64,000 bases of DNA from contig QCXZ01000064.1 of assembly GCA_025024175.1 (NCBI GenBank), forward strand, positions 44,227,325 to 44,291,324, written 5' to 3'. Below, one piece after another: positions 8,545-19,400 of this stretch; position 1 is the first letter of the stretch, and each line of letters starts with the position of its first letter. The notes below the pieces were generated by a model, which searched no databases, was not told where the DNA came from, and worked only from the letters and a program-made list of their open reading frames with translations. This DNA comes from Rhyzopertha dominica. Lineage: Eukaryota > Arthropoda > Insecta > Coleoptera > Bostrichidae. Both the position numbers and the translations under genes were made by a program.

Positions 8545-11500
8545 TGATTTCGCTCACCACGACAGGTAACCCAAATGTGCCGCGCATCCCAGTGCAAGTA
8601 TATGAACAGTGTGTAACTGCCATTCTAGACACTGCCGCGTCAAATAACTTTATTAATCGTAAGTGCCTTCCGCCACAAACTCAAGTGTCAGGACCAGTTT
8701 GCGAAATCCAGCTCGTGGATACCACGAACACTACACGTGCCGTCGGTTGTGCGCGAGTGCCGGTTACAATCGGGAACGGAACATTTTCCATNAACTTCTA
8801 CGTCATCGAAAACGCGCGCGAAGATGTGATTCTCGGTTATGAGTGGTTTATGTACGAACAAGCCGTGTTAGACTTTCAAAGACAATGTGTGAGTTTCGGG
8901 AAAGACTACCGCCAAGTGGTTTATTGGAGACCGCCTCCAGCAGTTTCAGATGCCGCCCCCGATCTGAAATACCACTTCCCACCAGCATATTGCAGCGCCT
9001 TCGAGGACTTGATAACGGAATACAAAGGCATATTCCACAAAGGCGGGCGCGTGCCGACCACGAGAAGCACGCGCCACCAGATGCGACTGACCTGCAATAA
9101 AGTCATAAAAATCCGTCCCTACCGATGCTCCCCGGAAAAGAAGGCCCTTATAAGTAGGTCAGTGCAACAGATGTTAGCCGATGGGGTCATCGAGCCCAGT
9201 AACTCTCCATACAGCTCGCCCGTCGTGCTCATCCCGAAAAAGGACAACAAAGAGTTCAGGTTTTGTGTCGATTACCGACAGATTAACGCCATAACCGCAG
9301 ACGAGCCGACACCACTTCCCATCATTCATGAGACCCTGCGGGATATCGGCTGTGCCAAGATCTTCTCGACGCTAGATTTGAAATCGGGATATTGGCAAAT
9401 TGAAATGCATCCGGATTCTAAGCAATATACCGCATTCAGCACACCTGACGGAGGTAATTTCCAATTTTGCGTGCTTCCGTTTGGGCTCAAAACGGCACCT
9501 AGTACCTTCCAAAAATTAATGAGTCAAGAAGTACTAGTGGGCTATATTCGCAAGTTTGCCATGGTGTACCTGGATGACGTCATTGTATATTCAGATACCT
9601 GGGAAGATCACTTAAGACACCTGTCTTTAGTGTTCGAGCGTCTAAGGCAACATCATTTAACCTGCGCTCCTGAAAAATGTGAATTCGGGGCAAGCAAAAT
9701 CGAATATCTGGGCCACATCATAACATCCGAGGGGAACATTCCACAACCACAGCATCTGGGCGACTTACACGCTATGCCGCCACCACAAACCCGCAAACAG
9801 TTACGCCGTTTCCTGGGACTGTGTAACTGGCTACGGGACTACATACCAAAGTTCGCTGAACTTGCCGCTCCCTTGACAGATTTATTGAGTCCCAAGCATA
9901 AGTTCCAGTGGACCGAGGATGCCGAGGCCGCTTTCAATAACATAAAAGAGGCCACGAAAGCTCCACTTCAGTTGCACCGCCCTGATTTTTCGCAGAAGTT
10001 CTATCTGCAAACCGATGCGAGTCAGATAGGGGCCGCTGCAACATTATATCAGCTAGATAATGACAAAATTCGGCGAATTATAGCATACGGAAGCACACGC
10101 TTCAATCCTACGGAAGCTAAGTATCATTGCAATGAGCAAGAATGCCTAGCAGTGATATGGGCCATAAAGAAATACCGTCCATACCTGGAAGGCCGGCATT
10201 TCACATTGAGAACTGACAATAAATGTCTCACCTGGCTTCAGACTTTCAAAGATAGCAAGGCAAAACTTCTTCGATGGAGCCTGTTACTGCAAGAATTTTC
10301 ATTCGACATCGAACACTGCCCGGGACGCCTAAACGAACTCCCAGACGCTCTCTCCCGGTTTCCCGACTCCACCTACATGGACACCGTACGCGTAGAAGAC
10401 GTCAGTCGTTTGGAACGACCCGTGGACAAAAGCGCCGCTAGTGCAGCGGCACACACACCGGTGCTAATGCAAATTAGTACTCCATCGCTCTACGAGTCTG
10501 TTTTGCAACATAATCGCCACGACGTAGAATTGCAGTCCAAAGTAAGCCAGTGGGAACAAATTCGCTCGCATCTGCCAGCTACAGAAGAAGATAACATCTT
10601 CTTTGACAAATACGCCGTCAAGGAAGAGGCACTCTATGAAAATGATAACGGCCAATACTTGATAGTCCCACCCAGCATTCGATCGGAGGTGATGCACCGC
10701 TATCACGACCATCATACAGCGGGACACCCTGGAGCGGACGAAACAATCAGAGCGATAAAAGAGTTCTATCGCTGGCCAAACCTCGCCCGCGACGTTCGAG
10801 CATATGTGAGGAACTGTATGCTTTGTGCCTGTACCAAGAAGGGTCCTAATCGTCGCCAAGCACCGCAACGCCCTCACATACCTATGGAGCCGTGGCATAC
10901 AATTGCCGTTGACTTAATGGGCCCATATCCACTGACTCCGCGCCGAAAAAGATTCTTGTTCGTGGTCACCGACCTGTTTTCCCGATGGACCGAAGCTTTT
11001 CCCATAAGTTCATCGAAAGCACCGAATTTAGTGCAAATTCTGGACGAACAAATCTTTCCACGATATGGCTATCCTAAAGCCATACTGAGCGACAATGGAG
11101 TACAGTTTGGCAGCCGTACATGGAAGTACGCCTGTGAAAGATGGGGTAGCTTGCACTATACAACACCTGTTTATCATGCTCGCTCTAACCCCACCGAACG
11201 TCGCAACCAGGACATAAAAAAGGGGTTACGTCTGCGAATGCAAGCAGAACCGCACCGCCACTGGGATAAGTTCGTCCCTTCCATCCTTTTCAACCTGCGT
11301 TGCCGAAGAAATGCCGCCACAGGAATGTCACCCGCAACAGCCCTGTTTGGGCGAGATTTGGCCAGGCCAGGTGACTGGAGGGCAGCCCGCAAGGACCAGC
11401 CGACCGCCCACACCCCAGCCACGCGCCGTCTTCAGGTCATTCGTGACAACCAGCAGCGTTACCAGCGGCGTAGACAGCAGGTAGACACGGGGTCACACTT

Positions 11501-11705
11501 CATAGTCGGCCAGAGCGTGCTGAGTCGGGAACACCCCTTATCCGATGGACCAGAGCGAGTCCATGGCGCCTTCGCAGCCCGATGGAGAGGACCTGCCATC
11601 ATCGAGGAATGCCACGGGAGGCATACCTACGTCGTGCGGATGGACAATCGGCGAATAAAGGTGCACAGTGACGACTTGCGTCGCGCACCGATGGGGGAAC
11701 AATGA
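8457..11705 (+). CDS. pol: Pol polyprotein (PR-RT-RH-IN) of the gypsy element
   Basis: 1082 codons from the first Met, with one N (8792, residue X) and no stop. The protease active site is 'LDTAASNNF' near residue 58. RT shows 'FCVDYRQIN', 'PFGLKTAPSTFQ' and the catalytic 'YLDDVIVYS' near residue 371. RNase H has 'QTDASQIGAA' near 519. Integrase has an HHCC finger (H..H...CMLC) near 745-790 and a D-D-35-E core with aspartates near 818 and 878 and the glutamate in 'NPTERRN' near 914. Translation probably depends on a -1 shift out of gag. The protein cleaves itself, copies element RNA and inserts the cDNA. The oddity is DTA instead of DTG/DSG at the protease. Confidence 0.95.
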   Translation: MPGTTSAAAGKLETGRAGHRSTPGPSSALVISLTTTGNPNVPRIPVQVYEQCVTAILDTAASNNFINRKCLPPQTQVSGPVCEIQLVDTTNTTRAVGCARVPVTIGNGTFSXNFYVIENAREDVILGYEWFMYEQAVLDFQRQCVSFGKDYRQVVYWRPPPAVSDAAPDLKYHFPPAYCSAFEDLITEYKGIFHKGGRVPTTRSTRHQMRLTCNKVIKIRPYRCSPEKKALISRSVQQMLADGVIEPSNSPYSSPVVLIPKKDNKEFRFCVDYRQINAITADEPTPLPIIHETLRDIGCAKIFSTLDLKSGYWQIEMHPDSKQYTAFSTPDGGNFQFCVLPFGLKTAPSTFQKLMSQEVLVGYIRKFAMVYLDDVIVYSDTWEDHLRHLSLVFERLRQHHLTCAPEKCEFGASKIEYLGHIITSEGNIPQPQHLGDLHAMPPPQTRKQLRRFLGLCNWLRDYIPKFAELAAPLTDLLSPKHKFQWTEDAEAAFNNIKEATKAPLQLHRPDFSQKFYLQTDASQIGAAATLYQLDNDKIRRIIAYGSTRFNPTEAKYHCNEQECLAVIWAIKKYRPYLEGRHFTLRTDNKCLTWLQTFKDSKAKLLRWSLLLQEFSFDIEHCPGRLNELPDALSRFPDSTYMDTVRVEDVSRLERPVDKSAASAAAHTPVLMQISTPSLYESVLQHNRHDVELQSKVSQWEQIRSHLPATEEDNIFFDKYAVKEEALYENDNGQYLIVPPSIRSEVMHRYHDHHTAGHPGADETIRAIKEFYRWPNLARDVRAYVRNCMLCACTKKGPNRRQAPQRPHIPMEPWHTIAVDLMGPYPLTPRRKRFLFVVTDLFSRWTEAFPISSSKAPNLVQILDEQIFPRYGYPKAILSDNGVQFGSRTWKYACERWGSLHYTTPVYHARSNPTERRNQDIKKGLRLRMQAEPHRHWDKFVPSILFNLRCRRNAATGMSPATALFGRDLARPGDWRAARKDQPTAHTPATRRLQVIRDNQQRYQRRRQQVDTGSHFIVGQSVLSREHPLSDGPERVHGAFAARWRGPAIIEECHGRHTYVVRMDNRRIKVHSDDLRRAPMGEQ

Positions 11706-12011
11706 ACTGAGCTTCGCGCTAGTGTAGTGTAGTGGACTGAGTGTTGCGCCAGTGTAGTTCTAAGCGATATATTACGGTAGTGAAGTTAGATTTAAGCGTT
11801 CTAATATGAGAATTTTGTTTATTTTATTTCATTATTACGTCACGCCTGTCATTCATACTTTTATGCGCTTGTTGCTTTCTATCATGATGATCCACACATC
11901 AGCTGTTCGATTGAAGTTGTCATCAATCTTGTATATTTGTATATATATCTATATTTTTTTAAATAAAGCTAGCAAGTTCCTCTGTCTACAGGATACGCAC
12001 CGATTGGCTTC
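11706..12011 (+). other. 3' noncoding leader between pol stop and PPT
   Basis: About 300 bp, GC-poorer than pol, without an envelope or accessory frame longer than 74 codons. Confidence 0.6.
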
Positions 12012-12027
12012 GAAAGGGGGGGCGAAT
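12012..12027 (+). other. Polypurine tract of the gypsy element
   Basis: GAAAGGGGGGGCGAAT directly abuts the 3' LTR, the position where plus-strand DNA synthesis is primed in LTR elements. Confidence 0.75.
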
Positions 12028-12608
12028 TGATACACTACGCGTAAAAATATTGTAAAATCAGTTATTTGGCCTACGTGCATTTTTGCCAATCGGCGCATTC
12101 ACGCGACTTTCTGGCGCCTGGCTCTCGCGTACTCCAGAAACACGTGTGGCGTTCGTATTTCTTTCTTTCTCCCCTTAAGGGAGAAAAGGACACACATGCC
12201 CTGAAGCCCTATAAATACGGTGCGTGTCGTACCTAAAGGCAGAGAGGGACTGGCACCCTGTGCAAACTGTGTCAGTTTTCTTTCTTATTTCCAAAATCCC
12301 ACTACCCACACCCTCTGGCCCCCTGTGAAAACTGGGTCAGATCCTCGGCCCCCTGTGAAAACTGGGTCGAATCCACCAACATTTTCAGCTAACCAACGAC
12401 GCTCTTCAGGCTCTGGTACTAACGTATTTGATCTCCCCTGTGAAAACTGGAGAACAAATACTAACAAGTACTCAGACGCCACCAGGAGTTGACGTTCCAG
12501 AGCGCGCCGAACCCCATGGGCAAGAACTCATAGCTAAATAAAAGATATAAAAATAAAATAATCTAATCACGCTTCACACAGTGACGTCCACCATTCCCGT
12601 TTACGTCA
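12028..12608 (+). repeat. 3' LTR of the gypsy element
   Basis: Same length and, by reading, same sequence as 7010-7590, at an offset of 5018 bp. Its TATA box is at 12210 and AATAAA at 12537. The AACT target duplication follows it. Confidence 0.92.
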
Positions 12609-12612
12609 AACT

Positions 12613-14153
12613 TAGAGCCCTGAACTTTTATGTTCTACACAATCTATGAACCGCGTATGGATTGCAGATGATTACACGGTGATTCATGTAATAATTGAAG
12701 ATTTGTGAATCCTACTAGGGAGTATACGGATTATATAACTTATTTTGGAACTAATACGATTACATAGTAATTACAAAGGTTTTCACGATGATCAGTAAAT
12801 GTAAGAGCAAAAACAGCTAAAGCAAACGTAGCGCCGCAAAGGGCAATAAAATGAAGTTTCATTTTCATATGTTAGCCATAACATACTGCTCACCTTGATT
12901 TTATTTGATAAATAAAATGTTTAGATAAAATGTATATTATGTATGGTTATGTCATTTATCTACCGTCTCTGGTAACTCAGCTTCACAGTGCTTCTTTTAA
13001 ATGCTTGTTTAGAGGTTTTTTTTTCTTTTTCCTTATGACCAACTGCTCTTTGTTCAAAAATATATATGTATTCAATTACAGGCAAGTATAGCTTAAATAA
13101 ATTAATGCGTAGCTCAGAACGTCAAAGAGCATTTTAAGTTGAAAATAATTTTATTTTGGCGAAAATATTATCAATCTAATTGTTTTGGAAAGCTTGCAAG
13201 TTCATTATAAAGTAAGTATACATATTTTCATAAAAAATTACAATTAAAGGTTTTAAAAAATAAAAGAGATCATAAGTTTTTATATATTATTTTAAAACTG
13301 ATTTCAACAAAAGATAATTAACTAGGTAACTTGGAAACAAGTTGAGTCTTTTTAATGTGCCTTGCTTCAAAAGATTTATCTAACGATCATTCTCAAAGGA
13401 TATCAAAATTATACTAAGCTAACTAATGACCGTTAGAATTTTAATTCGCATTTTATTGTATCTATCTAAGATTATTAACGTAATTTTCTGTCTATTGCTA
13501 CAAATAGCACGTGAACACAATTTACGGCAAACGACTAGAATCATTCTTTAAAATTTATCAATTTTTTAACCTCACTTTTTGTTGTTATACTAGCAATATA
13601 TTATGTTCCGATACAAATAACACTTTTTCAAAATTCTAACTGTTCTAATAATATAAATAAAAGCATAACAGCTAAATAGATACCCGTAAAGCTTCCTGAT
13701 ATTTTTTGCTATCTCTACTGTTGTGGTTAAAACATAGCGGATCTGGTACTTGATCAATTGAAACCTTGACCCCTGTATCTGCACATATTCTTTGGTCCGC
13801 ACTATTATTAAGAAGCCGCTTTAACTACGACATTTTGTCAGAATTCCTGGCGAAACCTGGAAATATCGACAACGGAGAACCTTGTTCCGGAGCAGCTGGA
13901 GACGTTTGATTTGTATAGCAGATGTGTATGTCATTATTAGCTGAAGTATCGTCTTCCTGATCAAGAGCTCGCTGTCGCTGCTCAAATACACGTCACTTTT
14001 CTTATAAAATTGTTTCGGCACGGTTGCACTTCTAAATATTGTGGTCAGAATTTAGTTTTTCTTTGCATCTGAAAATGAACGTTACTATTTGGCTTTATGT
14101 TGGACTATCTGGCCTTCCGAAATTAATAGCGCACAAAGAGGCTGGTCAGTGCG
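12613..14153. other. Intergenic AT-rich DNA
   Basis: No gene recognised. The minus-strand frames at 13590-13802 and 13821-14021 have no domain I can name. The last 300 bp are less AT-rich and may belong to an older repeat in which the Foldback-type element landed. Confidence 0.45.
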
Positions 14154-14162
14154 GCCGAGAAC

Positions 14163-16411
14163 GGGTCCGTTAAGTTAGCTCCGCCATGTTGAGCAATTTT
14201 TTTGAAAACATTGCTCCAGATTGCCCTGAGCTAGCTCCAGCTAGCTCCACTAAAGAGAAAGCTAGCTCCACCTTACTTGAGTAGTTATAAGCTCATCATT
14301 TCAAGGAGTGCTAACTTAACGTTATCCTCGCCATGGCCTCAAATCTTTTTCAAAACCCAGCTCCAGCTTGCCCAGAGCTAGCTCCAGCTAGCTCCACTAA
14401 AGAGAAAGCTAGCTCCACCTTACTTGAGTAGTTATAAGCTCTTCATTGCGGGGGGTGCTAACTTAACGTTATCCTCGCCATGGCCTCAAATTTGTTTCAA
14501 AACCTAGCTCTAGCTTGCCCAGAGCTAGCTCCAGCTAGCTCCAATAAAGAGAAAGCTAGCTCCACTATAGGGAATGCTAGTTCCACCTCACTTGAGTAGT
14601 TATAAGCTCATCATTTCGGGGGTGCTAACTTAACGTTATCCTCGCCATTGCCTCAAATCTGTTTCAAAACCTAGCTCCTGGTAGCACAGAGCTAGCTCCA
14701 GCTAGCTCCACTAAAGAGAAAGCTAGCTCCACCTTAAGTAGTTATAAGCTCATCATTGCGGGGGGTGCTAACTTAACATTATCCTCGCCTTGGCCTCAAA
14801 TCTGTTTCAAAACCTAGCTCCAGCTTGCCCAGAGCTAGCTAGCTCCAGCTAACTCCACTAAAGAGAAAGCTAGCTCCACCTTACTTGAGTAGTTATAAGC
14901 TCATCATTTCGGGGAGTGCTAACTTAACGTTATCCTCGTCATTGTCTCAAATCTGTTTAAAAACCTAGCTCCAGCTTGCCCAGAGCTAGCTCCAACTAGC
15001 TCCACTATAGAGAAAGCTAGCTCCACATTACTTGAGTAGTTATCAGCTCATCATTTCGGGGAGTGCTAATTTAACGTTATCCTCGCCATGGCCTCAAATC
15101 TGTTTCAAAACCTAGCTCCAGCTTGCCTAGAGCTAGCTCCAGCTAACTCCACTAAAGAGAAAGCTAGCTCCACCTTACTTGAGTAGTCATAAACACATCA
15201 TTTCGGGGAATGCTAACTTAACGTTATCCTCGCCATGGCTTCAAATCTGTTTCAAAACCTAGCTCCAGCTTGCCCAGAGCTAGCTCCAGCTAGCTCCACT
15301 AAAGAGAAAGCTAGCTCCACCTTACTCGAGTAGTTATAAGCTCATCATTTCGGGGAGTGCTATCTTAACGTTATCCTCGCCATTGCCTCAAATCTATTTC
15401 AAAACCTAGCTCCAACTTGCCCAGAGCTAGCTCCAGCTAGCTCCACTAAAGAGAAAGCTAGCTCCACCTTACTTGAGTAGTCATAAACTCATCATTTCGG
15501 GGAGTGCAAACTTAACGTTATCCTCGNCATGGCCTCAAATCTGTTTCAAAACCTAGCTCCAGCTTGCCCAGAGCTAGCTCCACTAAAGNGAANGCTAGCT
15601 CCACTAAAGAGAACGCTAACTCCACCTTACTTGAGTAGTTATAAGCTCATCATTTCGGGGAGTGCTAACTTAACGTTATCCTCGCCATGGCCTCAAATGT
15701 ATTTCAAAACTTAGCTCCAGCTTGCCCAGAGCTAGCTCCACTAAAGAGAAAGCTAGCTCCACCTTACTTGAGTAGTTATAAGCTCATCCTTTCGGGGAGT
15801 GCTAACTTAACGTTATCCTCGCCATGGCCTCAAATCTGTCTCAAAACCTAGCTCCAGCTTGCCCAGAGCTAGCTCTAGCTAGCTCCACTAAAGAGAACGC
15901 TAGCTCCACCTTACTTGAGTAGTTATAAGCTCATCATTTCGGGGAGTGCTAACTTAACGTTATCCTCGCCATGGCCTCAAATCTGATTCAAAACCTAGCT
16001 CCAGCTTGCCCAGAGCTAGCTCCACTAAAGGGAAAGCTAGATCCATCTTACTTGAGTAGTTATAAGCTCATAATTGCGGGGGGGTGCTAACTTAACGTTA
16101 TCCTCGCCATGGCCTCAAATCTGTTTCTAAACCTAGCTCCGGCTAGCTCCACTATAGAGAAAGCGAGCTCCACTTTACTTGAGTAGTTATAAGCTCATCA
16201 TTTCTGGGGGTGCTAACTTAACGCCATCCTCGCCAGTGTTTCAAATATGTTTCAATACCTAGCTCCAGCTTGCCCAGAGCTAACTCCAGCTAGCTCCACT
16301 ATAGAGAAAGCTAGCTCTATCTTACTTGATTAGTTATAAGCTCATCATTTCGGGGGATGCTCAATAAACCCTATCCTCGCCACTGTTTCAAATTTGTTTT
16401 AAAACCTAGCA
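14163..16411 (+). repeat. Left arm: about 15 tandem units of the Foldback-like element
   Basis: Units read AGCTAGCTCCACTAAAGAG, then CTTGAGTAGTTATAAGCTC, then GTGCTAACTTAACGTTATCC, then GCCATGGCCTCAAATCTG, then CAAAACCTAGCTCCAGC. The GCTAACTTAACG block recurs roughly every 130-160 bp. Units vary by point changes and by gain or loss of the AGCTAGCTCC motif. The first unit at the terminus is the most divergent. Confidence 0.9.
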
Positions 16412-19400
16412 ANAACTANCATTCCCTATAGTGGAGCTAGCCTTCCCTATAGTGGAGTTAGCTGGAGCTAGCCCTGGGCTACCTGGAGCTAAGTTTTGAA
16501 ACAGATTTGAAACAGTGGCGAGGATTGAGTTAAGTTGGCACCCCCCGAAATGATGAGCTTATAACTACTCAAGTAAAGTGGAGCTAGATTTCCCTATAGT
16601 GGAGCTAGCTGGAGCTAGCTCTGGGCTACCAGGAGCTAGGTTTTGAAACAGATTTGAGGCAATGGCGAGGATAACGTTAATTTAGCACCCTTTGCAATGA
16701 TGAGCTTATATCTACTCAAGTAAGGTGGACCTAGCTTTCTCTTTAGTGGAGCTAGCTGGAGCTAGCTCTGGACAAGCTGGAGCTAGCTCTGGACAAGCTG
16801 AAGCTAGGTTTTGAAACAGATTTGAAGTCATGGCGAGGATAACGTTGAGTTAGCACTCCCCGAAATGATGAGCTTATATCTACTCAAGTGAGGTGGAGCT
16901 AGCCTTCTCTTTAGTGGAGCTAGCTAGAGCTAGCTCTGGGCAAGCTGGAGCTAGGTTTTGAAACAGATTTGAGGCCATGGCGAGGATAACGTTAAGTTAG
17001 CACTCCCCGAAATGATGAGCTTATAACTACTCAAGTAAGGTGGAGCTAGCTTTCTCTTTAGTAGAGCTAGCTGGAGCTAGCTTTGGGCAGGTTGGAGCTA
17101 GGTTTTGAAACAGATTTAAAGCCATGGCGAGGATAACGTTAAGTTAGAACTCCCCGAAATAATGAGCTTATAACTACTCAAGTAAGGTGGAGCTAGCTTT
17201 CCCTTTAGTGGAGCTAGCTGGAGCTATCTCTGGGCAAGGTGGAGCTAGGTTTTGAAACAGATTTGAGGTCATGGCGGAGATAACGTTAAGTTAGCACTCC
17301 CCCAAATGATGAGCTTATAACTGCTCAAGTAAGGTGGAGCTAGCTTTCTCTTTAGTGGAGCTAGCTGGAGCTAGCTCTGGGCAAGCTGGAGCTAGGTTTT
17401 GAAACAGATTTGAGGCCATGGCGAGGATAACGTTAAGTTAGCACCCCCCGCAAATATGAGCTTATAACTACTCAAGTAAGGTGGAGCTAGCTTTCTCTTT
17501 AGTGGGGCTAGTTGGAGCTAGCTCTGGGCAAGCTGGAGCTACCTCTGGGGAAGCTGGAGCTAGGTTTTGAAACAGATTTGGGGCCATGGTGAGGATAACG
17601 TTAAGTTAGCACTCCCCGAAATGATGAGCATATATCTATTCAATTAACTTGGAGCTAGCTTTTTCTTTTTGTCTTTAGTGGAACTAGCTGGAGCTAGCTC
17701 TGGGCAAACTGGAGCTAGGTTTTGAATCAGATTTGAGGCCATGGCGATGATAACGTTAAGTTAGCACTCCCCGAAATGATGAGCTCATAACTACTCAAGT
17801 AAGGTGGAGCTAGCGTTCTCTTTAGTGGAGCTAGCTGGAGCTAGCTCTGGGCAAGCTGGAGCTAGGTTTTGAAACAGATTTGAGGCCATAGCGAGGATAA
17901 TGTTAAGTTAGCACTCCCCGAAATGATGAGCTTTATAACTACTCAAGTAAGGTGGAGCTAGCTTTCTCTTTAGTGGAGCTAGCTGGAGCTAGCTCTGGGC
18001 AAGCTGGAGCTAGGTTTTGAAACAGATTTGAGGCCATGGCGAGGATAGTGTTAAGTTAGCACTCCCTGAAATGATGAGCTTATAACTACTCAAGTAAGGT
18101 GGAGCTAACTGGAGCTAGCTCTGGGCAAGCTGGAGCTAGGTTTTGAAACAGATTTGAGGCCATGGCGAGGATAGCGTTAAGTTAGCACCCCCCGCAATGA
18201 TGAGCTTATAACTACTCAAGTAAGGTGGACCTAGCTTTCTCTTTAGTGGAGCTAGCCGGAGCTAGCTCTGGGCAAGCTGGAGCTAGCTCTGGACAAGCTG
18301 AAGCTAGGTTTTGAAACAGATTTGAAGTCATGGCGAGGATAACGTTGAGTTAGCACTCCCCGAAATGATGAGCTTATAACTACTCAAGTGAGGTGGAGCT
18401 AGCCTTCTCTTTAGTGGAGCTAGCTGGAGCTAGCTCTGGGCAAGCTGGAGCTAGGTTTTGAAACAGATTTGAGGCCATGGCGAGGATAACGTTAAGTTAG
18501 CACTCCCCGAAATGATGAGCTTATAACTACTCAAGTAAGGTGGAGCTAGCTTTCTCTTTAGTAGAGCTAACTGGAGCTAGCTCTGGGGCAAGTTGGAGCT
18601 AGGTTTTGAAACAGATTTGAGGTCATGGCGGGGATAACGTTAAGTTAGAACTCCCCGAAATAATGAGCTTATAACTACTCAAGTAAGGTGGAGCTAGCTT
18701 TCTCTTTAGTGGAGCTAGCTGGAGCTAGCTCTGGGCAAGGTGGAGCTAGGTTTTGAAACAGATTTGAGGTCATGGCGGGGATAACGTTAAGTTAGCACTC
18801 CCCCAAATGATGAGCTTATAACTGCTCAAGTAAGGTGGAGCTAGCTTTCTCTTTAGTGGAGCTAGCTGGAGCTAGCTCTGGGCAAGCTGGAGCTAGGTTT
18901 TGAAACAGATTTGAGGCCATGGCGAGGATAACGTTAAGTTAGCACCCCCAGCAAATATGAGCTTATAACTACTCAAGTAAGGTGGAGCTAGCTTTCTCTT
19001 TAGTGGAGCTAGTTGGAGCTAGCTCTGGGCAAGCTGGAGCTACCTCTGGGCAAGCTGGAGCTAGGTTTTGAAACAGATTTGGGGCCATGGTGAGGATAAC
19101 GTTAAGTTAGCACTCCCCGAAATGATGAGCTTATAACTACTCAAGTAAGGTGGACCTAGCTTTCTCTTTAGTGGAGCTAGCTGGAGCTAGCTCTGGGCAA
19201 GCTGGAGCTAGCTCTGGACAAGCTGAAGCTAGGTTTTGAAACAGATTTGAAGTCATGGCGAGGATAACGTTGAGTTAGCACTCCCCGAAATGATGAGCTT
19301 ATATCTACTCAAGTGAGGTGGAGCTAGCCTTCTCTTTAGTGGAGCTAGCTAGAGCTAGCTCTGGGCAAGCTGGAGCTAGGTTTTGAAACAGATTTGAGGC

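Larger units (their letters stand above)
7010..12608 (+). mobile_element. Apparently complete Ty3/gypsy LTR retrotransposon
   Basis: Two 581-bp LTRs (7010-7590 and 12028-12608) start TGATACAC and end ACGTCA, and look identical by eye. The element is flanked by the 4-bp duplication AACT (7006-7009 and 12609-12612). The internal region has a primer-binding-site-like sequence right after the 5' LTR, overlapping gag and pol frames, and a purine tract just before the 3' LTR. Pol order is protease, reverse transcriptase, RNase H, integrase, which defines Ty3/gypsy rather than copia. There is no envelope-like frame. Base composition is clearly more GC-rich than the host flanks. Matching LTRs and open frames point to a recent insertion. 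Confidence 0.93.

Noticed and set aside
8064..8632. Long minus-strand frames across gag and pol
   Set aside because: Antisense shadows of the GC-rich gag-pol coding sequence, with no domain.
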